Assembly (NCBI GenBank): GCA_030066595.1
Contig: JASJBI010000021.1
Location: 1-64,000, forward strand
Direction of reading: 5' to 3'
Origin: Alphaproteobacteria bacterium
GTDB lineage: Bacteria; Pseudomonadota; Alphaproteobacteria; JAJFFI01
Length of the DNA stretch: 64,000 nucleotides
Under the pieces are notes generated by a model, which saw nothing but the letters and a program-made list of their open reading frames with translations, did not search any database and was not told the origin of the DNA. Both the position numbers and the translations under genes were made by a program. Shown piece after piece: positions 58,047 through 64,000 of the stretch (its first letter is position 1; each line of letters opens with the position of its first letter).

Positions 58047-59849
58047 ATGACCGACCTCGCCCATATCCGCAATTTCGCGATCATCGCCCATATCGACCAC
58101 GGCAAGTCGACGCTGGCCGACCGGCTGATTCAGCATTGCGGCGGCCTGTCCGACCGGGAGATGAAGGAACAGGTGCTCGATTCCATGGAGCTCGAGCGCG
58201 AGCGGGGCATCACCATCAAGGCCCAGACTGTTCGCCTCATCTACCAGGCCAAGGACGGCGAGACCTATCAGCTCAATCTGATGGACACGCCCGGCCATGT
58301 GGATTTCTCGTATGAGGTGAGCCGGTCCTTGGCCGCCTGCGAAGGCTCGCTCTTGGTCGTCGACGCCTCCCAAGGGGTCGAGGCGCAGACGCTCGCCAAC
58401 GTCTATCTCGCCATCGACAACGACCACGAGATCGTCCCGGTGCTCAACAAGATCGACCTGCCGGCGGCCGAGCCCGAGCGGATCCGGCAGCAGATCGAGG
58501 ACGTGATCGGCCTCGACGCCTCGGACGCGATCCCGATCTCGGCCAAGACCGGCGCGGGCATTCAGGACGTGCTCGAGGCGCTGGTCCATCGCCTGCCGGC
58601 ACCGACCGGCGATCGCGACGCCCCACTGAAGGCGCTCCTGGTCGACAGCTGGTACGACCCCTATCTCGGCGTGGTGATCCTGGTGCGCGTGCAGGACGGC
58701 TTGCTCAAGAAGGGCATGAAGATGCGCATGATGGGCGCCGCCGCCGTGCACGACGTGGAACGGGTCGGCGTGTTCCTGCCCAAGCAGACCACGGTCGACG
58801 CCTTGGGCCCCGGCGAGATGGGCTTCATCACCGCCGGCATCAAGCATGTGGCCGACACCCAGGTGGGCGACACCATCACCGAGGAGAAGCGCCAAACGGT
58901 CGAACCGCTGCCGGGCTTCCAGCCCAGCGTGCCGGTGGTGTTCTGCGGCCTGTTCCCGGTCGACACCAACGACTTCGAGGACCTGCGCGAAAGCCTCGCC
59001 AAGCTGCGCCTCAACGACGCGAGCTTTGCCTACGAGCCGGAAACCTCGGCCGCGCTCGGCTTCGGCTTCCGTTGCGGCTTTCTCGGGCTCCTACACATGG
59101 AGATCGTCCAGGAGCGTCTGGCCCGCGAGTTCGACCTCGAGCTGATCACCACAGCGCCGTCGGTTGTCTACAAGGTGCACCTGACCAATGGCGAGCTGAT
59201 CGAGCTGCACAACCCGGCCGACCTGCCCGACCCGGTCCAGATCGACCACATCGAGGAGCCCTGGATCAAGGCGACGATCCTGGTGCCGGACGACTATCTC
59301 GGGCCGGTGCTGCAGCTCTGCACGGAACGGCGCGGCGAGCAGGTCGAGCTCACTTACGCCGGCAGCCGGGCCATGGTGGTCTACCGGCTGCCGCTCAACG
59401 AAGTGGTCTACGATTTCTACGACCGGCTCAAGTCGATCTCGCGCGGCTATGCCAGTTTCGACTACCAGATGGACGACTACATCGAGGGCGATCTGGTCAA
59501 GCTCACGATCCTGATCAACGGTGAGCCGGTGGACGCGCTGGCCATGATCGTGCCCCGCGACCGGGCCGAGATACGCGGCCGGGCGCTGTGCCAGCGCTTG
59601 AAGGACCTGATCCCGCGCCAGCTCTTCAAGATCGCGATCCAGGCGGCGATCGGCGGCAAGGTCATCGCCCGCGAGACGGTCTCGGCGATGCGCAAGGACG
59701 TCACCGCGAAATGTTATGGTGGCGACGTGACCCGCAAGCGCAAGCTTCTGGAGAAGCAGAAGGCCGGCAAGAAGCGCATGCGCCAGTTCGGCAAGGTGGA
59801 AATTCCCCAGTCCGCCTTCCTGGAAGCGCTCCGCATGGGAGAGGATTGA
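58047..59849 (+). CDS. lepA: translation elongation factor 4 (LepA)
   Basis: The 600-residue GTPase has G1 [10 protein letters not shown]2 [10 protein letters not shown]3 DTPGHVDF and G4 NKIDLP, then EF-G-like domains II, III and V and the LepA-specific C-terminal domain ([34 protein letters not shown]). It back-translocates stalled ribosomes or helps initiation. ATG 58047 gives the standard N-terminus; upstream frame extension lacks similarity. Monocistronic. Confidence 0.96.
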   Translation: MTDLAHIRNFAIIAHIDHGKSTLADRLIQHCGGLSDREMKEQVLDSMELERERGITIKAQTVRLIYQAKDGETYQLNLMDTPGHVDFSYEVSRSLAACEGSLLVVDASQGVEAQTLANVYLAIDNDHEIVPVLNKIDLPAAEPERIRQQIEDVIGLDASDAIPISAKTGAGIQDVLEALVHRLPAPTGDRDAPLKALLVDSWYDPYLGVVILVRVQDGLLKKGMKMRMMGAAAVHDVERVGVFLPKQTTVDALGPGEMGFITAGIKHVADTQVGDTITEEKRQTVEPLPGFQPSVPVVFCGLFPVDTNDFEDLRESLAKLRLNDASFAYEPETSAALGFGFRCGFLGLLHMEIVQERLAREFDLELITTAPSVVYKVHLTNGELIELHNPADLPDPVQIDHIEEPWIKATILVPDDYLGPVLQLCTERRGEQVELTYAGSRAMVVYRLPLNEVVYDFYDRLKSISRGYASFDYQMDDYIEGDLVKLTILINGEPVDALAMIVPRDRAEIRGRALCQRLKDLIPRQLFKIAIQAAIGGKVIARETVSAMRKDVTAKCYGGDVTRKRKLLEKQKAGKKRMRQFGKVEIPQSAFLEALRMGED

Positions 59850-59899
59850 GCGCCTGCGTGGCGCCGTGGATGGGCAAACCGGCCTGCCCTAGCCCTTCG

Positions 59900-60066
59900 T
59901 CCTTCGACTGCCGTGCGTCATCGTGAGGAGCGCCCTGCGGCGCGTCTCGAAGGGTGAAGTGCGGCGCTCAGGATGAAGAGCTCAGGACGAGGGAAACAAA
60001 TCACGCCCTCATGCTGAGCCTGTCGAAGCATGAGCCTGTCGAAGCATGGGCCTGTCGGAGCATGAG
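59900..60066. repeat. intergenic repeat block including three 16-bp tandem copies
   Basis: The gap after lepA carries a copy of the TCGAAGG/TGAAGTGC repeat also found at 8471-8490 and then three tandem 16-bp units at 60018-60033, 60034-60049 and 60050-60065 (consensus GCCTGTCGAAGCATGA, last two copies with one change each). This is typical alphaproteobacterial dispersed intergenic repeat DNA. No gene is predicted in it. Confidence 0.75.
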
Positions 60067-60102
60067 TGACTCAAGGCATTGGGCCGCCGCTTTTCGAGGC
60101 GG

Positions 60103-60411
60103 CTAGCGCCGGAAGCTGCGCTTGCGCCGGTCGCGGCAGGCCCAGGCGGTCAACAGCCCGATCACGGCGAAGGCTGGCCAGGCCGGCGCCTTCAACAGCG
60201 AGACCATGGCGGGGTCCCAGAGCGGCGGCCAGACATAACGCTCGAGCCCAACCTGGATCCCGTTCAGGCTGGTGCGATCGAGCATGTACCAGAGCTGGCC
60301 CAGCGAGAGAGTGGCGTACTTGCCGCCGGCGAAGAAGACGTAGATCTCCCAACCGGCGGTCGCCAGAGCGACCAGGATAAAGAGCCAGCCGACAAACCGT
60401 CCGAGACCCAT
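60103..60411 (-). CDS. small hypothetical membrane protein
   Basis: The 102-residue protein has two hydrophobic segments (FVGWLFILVALATAGWEIYVFF and PAWPAFAVIGLLTAWA) and the motif LGQLWYMLDRTSLNGIQVGLERYVWPPLWDP between them, a pattern I have seen in short alphaproteobacterial membrane proteins without a known function. The basic end is CRDRRKRSFRR. ATG 60411 chosen; the frame extends further but that part overlaps the tRNA promoter region. Confidence 0.65.
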   Translation of the reverse strand: MGLGRFVGWLFILVALATAGWEIYVFFAGGKYATLSLGQLWYMLDRTSLNGIQVGLERYVWPPLWDPAMVSLLKAPAWPAFAVIGLLTAWACRDRRKRSFRR

Positions 60412-60542
60412 GAAACGGCGCAAAGATGGCCAATCCGAATCGCCGCACTCTAGAGCGTTTTGCGCCGGAGGGGAATCGGTGGCGGCTCCGGCGCGTCCGG
60501 ACAATGGCACCATATTGGGAAACCCCGCAATACGGGCTCGCT

Positions 60543-60572
60543 TTGCGGTCGCGCGCGGGGCTGCTATATACT
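60543..60572 (+). promoter_or_regulatory. tRNA-Ser promoter with GC-rich discriminator
   Basis: TTGCGG (60543-60548) is followed after 16 nt by TATATA (60565-60570), or after 18 nt by TATACT (60567-60572). The stretch between the -10 box and the tRNA is GC-rich, as in stringently controlled stable-RNA promoters. Confidence 0.5.
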
Positions 60573-60591
60573 CGCGCGCTTTCGCGCCCGG

Positions 60592-60679
60592 GGAGGGGTG
60601 GCCGAGCGGCTTAAGGCGCACGACTGGAAATCGTGTTCACCGAAAGGTGTCGCGGGTTCGAATCCCGCCCCCTCCGCCA
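60592..60679 (+). tRNA. tRNA-Ser (anticodon GGA)
   Basis: A complete class II tRNA: acceptor stem GGAGGGG (60592-60598) with CCCCTCC (60669-60675), discriminator G and an encoded CCA (60677-60679), T arm GCGGG-TTCGAAT-CCCGC, anticodon stem CACGA/TCGTG with loop CTGGAAA and anticodon GGA at 60626-60628, and the long variable arm CACC-GAAA-GGTG that marks serine tRNAs. It reads UCC and UCU codons. Confidence 0.97.
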
Positions 60680-61018
60680 GCAAGTCCGTTCTCTGCGCGC
60701 GCACCGGCCGGGATCCGCTCTGCCGCCACGTTTACTCGGGAATCCGCGGGGCTTTGCGCCGCGCCCCGCGTCGTGGGCGGTACCCGGAGAGGCGCCCCCG
60801 ATCGGCATATCGCCGAGTTCACCGAAGTTTTCTCTCATGGCTATTTTGGGAGTGACGTTCGCCGTCGGGAGCGGTCCAACGCTCCGCCGGGAGCCACCTT
60901 TTCAGCTTTGAGGAAAGCCGAAGAGCCTCCGTTGCTCGGCCCAAGCGAGCGGCAGCGAAGAGCATGCCGAAGCGACTTTCGCAACCCCGGCTATGCGTCC
61001 AAACAGAGCGAGACCGCT
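60680..61018. other. gene-free stretch between tRNA-Ser and the accessory cluster
   Basis: These 339 bp hold no convincing gene, repeat or terminator. Short arms such as GGGAGCGG and GCTCGG/AAGCGAGC could fold, but no T run follows. It marks the switch from conserved backbone (lepA, tRNA) to a catabolic cluster and could be an old integration junction; no repeat of the tRNA 3' end is seen within the window. Confidence 0.4.
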
Positions 61019-61441
61019 CTAGAATTGTTCGGCGGCTGACAGAACCGCAAGCCCCGCTTTCGCGACCTCAAGGTCTTCCTCGCCCGTCTGCGAGCCAACG
61101 CCGATGCCCCCGATGGTGATGCCGTCCACGATTATGGGCAGTCCCGCCTTGAGGTTGACGAGACGACCGGACGTGACATGGGCCAGCCGATATTCGATCT
61201 CGGTTGGAACGCCACCGGTTGGAACCCTGTTCGAGGCGGCCGTCAACGCCTTTCGGATCGACGAGTCGATGCTCAGGATCTTGGCGCCATCCATGCGCAC
61301 GAAGGCGAGCAGGTTGCCGCCATCGTCGACGATGGCAATGCATTGCGGTTTGCCCATCTCTTGCGCCTTCTCGACCGCCGCGTGCATCATCTTCATGGCT
61401 CCGTCATAGGTGAGCCGCAAGTGCTTGGCCGTATCGCTCAT
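61019..61441 (-). CDS. GlcG/HbpS family protein (DUF336)
   Basis: The 140-residue protein is a single GlcG/HbpS domain: AMKMMHAAVEKAQEMGKPQCIAIVDDGGNLLAFVRMDGA, then SIRKALTAAS and the C-terminal IGGIGVGSQTGEEDLEVAKAGL. HbpS binds haem; GlcG-type members occur in many catabolic operons with unknown roles, possibly as small-molecule binding subunits. GGGGGA lies upstream of the ATG. It is 31 nt after the ring-opening amidohydrolase gene in the same direction, so the two form an operon. Confidence 0.88.
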   Translation of the reverse strand: MSDTAKHLRLTYDGAMKMMHAAVEKAQEMGKPQCIAIVDDGGNLLAFVRMDGAKILSIDSSIRKALTAASNRVPTGGVPTEIEYRLAHVTSGRLVNLKAGLPIIVDGITIGGIGVGSQTGEEDLEVAKAGLAVLSAAEQF

Positions 61442-61472
61442 TTGGATGTCCCCCTGCTCCGCCTTGTCACGG

Positions 61473-62573
61473 CTAGGCGGCCTCTGCGATCACGCAAACC
61501 AGGTTTGCGCCCGGCGGTCCCTGGTGCTCGGCGCCGGCCGAGGCGAGAAACCGGGTGTCCCCGTAGATCGATGCGACGACGGCGTGCGCGACGCCCTTGG
61601 CCTGAATTCCCGAGAACGGCGCCAAGAAATCCGAGTGCAGCACGTGCCTCCGGCCACGGACCGACGGACTGAAGTCCGCGCCGGCATTGACGAAGACCGC
61701 GGCCACGCGCGCGCGCTCATCCTCTGCGAGCACCCCGTCCTCGAGGCGCAGGCCGGCGTCGTTGAACGCCGTGCGAGCGCCGGCCACGTCGAGTTGATCC
61801 TGCATGACGCTGTGCGCAGCCACAAACCGGCCTGGCGCGCCCTCGACGTTGCCGATCGTCACGACCCGACAGGCCGACTGCTCTCCGCCGGCCGATGTCG
61901 ACGCGACCGAGGAATACAGGGACTTATCCACGTTGATGACGCCATCGCTGAGCTGATCCATTCGAACCTCGCCCGTAGCAAGAGCGACGCCCAGCGCGCA
62001 CGCGCCCTTTGCCATGGACGAAGCCGCAACGGGATTGGTGCTGACCACGCTCTGCCCGCGCGACTGTGCATCTGCGACGCGGGCGGGTGTCATGGCCGGG
62101 CATTTGACCTCCACGCATTCGAGCTGAGATCCGTCCGTGATCCCGGCATCCTGCATCGCCTGGTGCACGGTGTCCGCGACCAGCTCGACTTGCACCATGG
62201 TGCCGTATTCCTCCGGTTGGAGCCTCCGCGAACTCGCGACGCCGATGCTCAGTCTCTTGCCGGGTGATTGCGCGGTCGAGGCTGGCTTCTTTACGAACAG
62301 GTTGAGATGGGGGCACATGACGCCTCCGACGCCCCCAATCATCAGCATCGGGATCCTCTCAAATACGTCGCTGCGCGAGCAGTCGAGCCTCTCCGACAAC
62401 AGGACTTGCAGCGCAAGCGTGGTGTATCCCCGGCAGTAAGGATCGCCTTCCGTTTGCGCCATCACCGCGACCAGATGGTTCGGATCAACCGAGCCGTCGT
62501 CGAACAAAGCCTCTACGCTCGACACATCGGCGGGCGAATCCATGCTCACGCAGTAAACTTCGGATTCGAGCAT
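61473..62573 (-). CDS. ring-opening amidohydrolase family protein (cyanuric acid hydrolase/barbiturase fold), divergent active site
   Basis: The 366-residue protein aligns end to end with the AtzD/barbiturase family, which opens N-heterocycles such as cyanuric acid or barbiturate. Each of its three repeats normally gives a Ser-Lys pair. Here repeat 1 has Gln40 (AQTEG) and Ile79 (LMIGG) instead of Lys and Ser; repeat 2 keeps Lys157 (VEVKCP) and Ser227 (STSAGG), the pair thought to be catalytic; repeat 3 has Asn296 (VFVNAG) but keeps Ser345 (ASAGAEHQGP). So activity is plausible but the substrate-binding symmetry is broken, suggesting a different substrate. GGAGGTGGAGG precedes the ATG. Confidence 0.85.
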   Translation of the reverse strand: MLESEVYCVSMDSPADVSSVEALFDDGSVDPNHLVAVMAQTEGDPYCRGYTTLALQVLLSERLDCSRSDVFERIPMLMIGGVGGVMCPHLNLFVKKPASTAQSPGKRLSIGVASSRRLQPEEYGTMVQVELVADTVHQAMQDAGITDGSQLECVEVKCPAMTPARVADAQSRGQSVVSTNPVAASSMAKGACALGVALATGEVRMDQLSDGVINVDKSLYSSVASTSAGGEQSACRVVTIGNVEGAPGRFVAAHSVMQDQLDVAGARTAFNDAGLRLEDGVLAEDERARVAAVFVNAGADFSPSVRGRRHVLHSDFLAPFSGIQAKGVAHAVVASIYGDTRFLASAGAEHQGPPGANLVCVIAEAA

Positions 62574-62897
62574 CTACCTCCACCTCCCCAAACTGATGGC
62601 GAGCATGTGCTAGACCGGTGTGGGTGGTCGGAACTCCCGTATACGGTCAGCCCTCGACATCAAGAGCCTGCGCTCACAATTGCAGCGCCGCTGCGCACGC
62701 ACACAACCGCTATTGCCAACATTTGAAAAAATGCGAGGTTATGGTCGTTGTCAAGAAAATTTCGAAAAACATGGATATTTTATCACAGATCAAATTATAT
62801 TGATTTTCGTAACCCCGTTTGTCCGAGCGAACGGGTTGTGTGGCTTGCTTGAGCGTCCGTCGATCTCCTTGACCCTTTGCAAACGGCCAAGCGTAAG
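62574..62897. other. divergent intergenic region with an AT-rich core
   Basis: This 324-bp gap separates the leftward amidohydrolase operon from the rightward DUF1116 gene and must hold both promoters. Positions 62740-62815 are strongly AT-rich compared with the rest of the window (TTGTCAAGAAAATTT, ATATTTTATCAC, AAATTATATTGATTTT). TTGTCA at 62748-62753 is a possible -35 box, but no well-spaced -10 box can be named. No inverted repeat long enough to call an operator was found. Confidence 0.45.
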
Positions 62898-64000
62898 ATG
62901 CCACCCACGTTGTCGGGGCAACTGCTTAGAGATGGGCCAAAGGTCGTCAACATAGGCCTGTCAGGCTTCGCGCGCGACCTCAGACGGCAGCGCGTGCCCG
63001 TCGTCCAAGTGGACTGGAAGCCGCCGCTGATCACGGATTCCCGGACGGCAGAGATCCTCGAGACGCTTTCACCGAACCAAGAGACCGAGAAGGGGGCGAT
63101 GGTGCGCTCCATCGAAGCGGCCAACGCGGAGGCTCTCGACCGGATCTGCGCTGGAGACCCCGTCCTTGTAGACGTACAGCCTGCTGCGGCAGTGCTGGCC
63201 GGCTTTCCAGATCGGACCGTGCTCCATGCCGGGCCGCCGATCACTTGGGACCGCATGTGCGGTCCGATGCGGAGCGCCGTGGCCGGCGCGATCGTCTTCG
63301 AAGGTTGGGCCAACACGTTGCGGGACGCAGAAGGGCTCGCGGAGTCCGGGAAGATCGAGTTTCAGCCGAACCACCACTTCGATGCGGTCGGACCCATGAC
63401 GGGGATGACCACGCCCCAAATGCAAGTACTGGTCGTCGAGAACCGGGAATTCGGAAACCGGGCCTACTGCACCGTCAACGAAGGATTGGGCAATGTCATG
63501 CGCTTCGGAGGCAACGACGCGGAGGTCGTTGCCCGCCTCGAGTGGATCGCCGCCGAGGTCGGGCCCGCCCTTGGCGCGGCGATCAGGCACCGGGGCGGCA
63601 TTCCGCTCAAAGGTCTCATCGCCCGCGGGCTCAGCATGGGCGATGAGATGCATATGCGAAACGCGGCTTGCACCTCTCTGTTCATCCGGGAGCTCGCGCC
63701 CGCCCTCGCCGAGACCGCGGGCAGCGGCGAACTGCTTGCTTCGTTGCTCGAGTTCATGGGCGGGAACGACATGTTCTTCCTGAACATCGCCATGGCCATG
63801 GCCAAGGCCACGATCATGCCGGCGCACGGCATCGAAAACTGCACGATCGTCACCACGATGGCGCGCAACGGCACTGACTTTGGCATTCGTGTCAGCGGAA
63901 CCGGCGATCAGTGGTTTACCGCGCCGGCAGCGATGGCACAGGGGCTCTATTTCGCGGGTTTCTCGGAAGACGACGGCAATCCGGACATCGGCGACTCGTG
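62898..64000 (+). CDS. DUF1116 family protein (AllG/YahG-like, oxamate carbamoyltransferase-related), partial
   Basis: The frame runs open to the window edge, giving 367 residues of a protein normally about 420-470 long. The N-terminus MPPTLSGQLLRDGPKVVNIG is followed by the family pattern RVPVVQVDWKPP; later parts include AGPPITWDRMCGPMRSAV, VNEGLGNVMRFGGND, KGLIARGLSMGDEMHMRNAA and MGGNDMFFLNIAMAMAK. DUF1116 includes E. coli AllG, a subunit of oxamate carbamoyltransferase in allantoin use. ATG 62898 was chosen because a stop lies 48 nt upstream and the family start aligns here. Confidence 0.88.
   Translation, partial: MPPTLSGQLLRDGPKVVNIGLSGFARDLRRQRVPVVQVDWKPPLITDSRTAEILETLSPNQETEKGAMVRSIEAANAEALDRICAGDPVLVDVQPAAAVLAGFPDRTVLHAGPPITWDRMCGPMRSAVAGAIVFEGWANTLRDAEGLAESGKIEFQPNHHFDAVGPMTGMTTPQMQVLVVENREFGNRAYCTVNEGLGNVMRFGGNDAEVVARLEWIAAEVGPALGAAIRHRGGIPLKGLIARGLSMGDEMHMRNAACTSLFIRELAPALAETAGSGELLASLLEFMGGNDMFFLNIAMAMAKATIMPAHGIENCTIVTTMARNGTDFGIRVSGTGDQWFTAPAAMAQGLYFAGFSEDDGNPDIGDS

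Overview
The window is chromosomal DNA from a GC-rich alphaproteobacterium. The main evidence is a GcrA-family cell-cycle regulator (11932-12276), GANTC (CcrM-type) methylation sites clustered around gcrA and dnaA, an ergothioneine operon, acetoacetyl-CoA synthetase, and core genes with alphaproteobacterial traits (short 4-nt ATGA/GTGA overlaps, GTG/TTG starts). The lineage cannot be fixed from sequence alone; something Rhodospirillales-like is plausible. Almost the whole window is single-copy chromosomal backbone. I see no insertion sequence, prophage or CRISPR array.

Layout. 0-12.3 kb: a universal-stress-protein fragment, a Lon-like protease, a small zincin, phhB, an SDR dehydrogenase, small membrane proteins, a DMT transporter and aacS. 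These are followed by a leftward operon (sirtuin, PAS_5 protein, uracil-DNA glycosylase), then a LMW phosphatase, a fructosamine kinase and gcrA. 12.4-21.7 kb: thpR, a Tas-like aldo/keto reductase, a FIST protein, tesA divergent from the ybbA/ybbP ABC pair, a CDP-alcohol transferase, YceI and a BAX-inhibitor protein ending at a strong terminator. 21.7-30.1 kb: egtC-egtB-egtD, a GAF/HD-GYP c-di-GMP phosphodiesterase, an MBL hydrolase with a changed metal motif, a MATE pump and a PLP decarboxylase. 30.1-37.8 kb: the replication block dnaA-dnaN-recF-gyrB, all leftward, with about 1 kb of gene-free and partly AT-rich DNA upstream of dnaA; this is a candidate origin or regulatory region and carries a leftward intrinsic terminator. 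37.8-43.2 kb: an SDR, an alpha/beta hydrolase, two glycosyltransferases, and an ArsR-SRPBCC-DUF899 unit with a perfect palindromic operator over the arsR start. 43.4-50.6 kb: the translation block thrS-infC-rpmI-rplT-pheS-pheT, with infC reading from an ATC start. 50.6-60.4 kb: two DMT transporters, an exported proline-tailed protein, YciI divergent from an XRE-cupin regulator, an FNT channel, a VOC protein, GST plus CoA-transferase, and lepA. 60.6 kb: tRNA-Ser(GGA). 61.0-64.0 kb: an accessory-looking catabolic cluster.

The most unusual part is the right end. A GlcG/HbpS-like protein and a cyanuric-acid-hydrolase/barbiturase-family protein form a leftward operon. The latter keeps only one of the family's three Ser/Lys pairs intact. 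A DUF1116 (AllG/oxamate-carbamoyltransferase-like) gene is divergently transcribed and runs off the window. This looks like a ureide or N-heterocycle ring-opening and carbamoyl-transfer pathway of unknown substrate, sitting just downstream of a tRNA gene.
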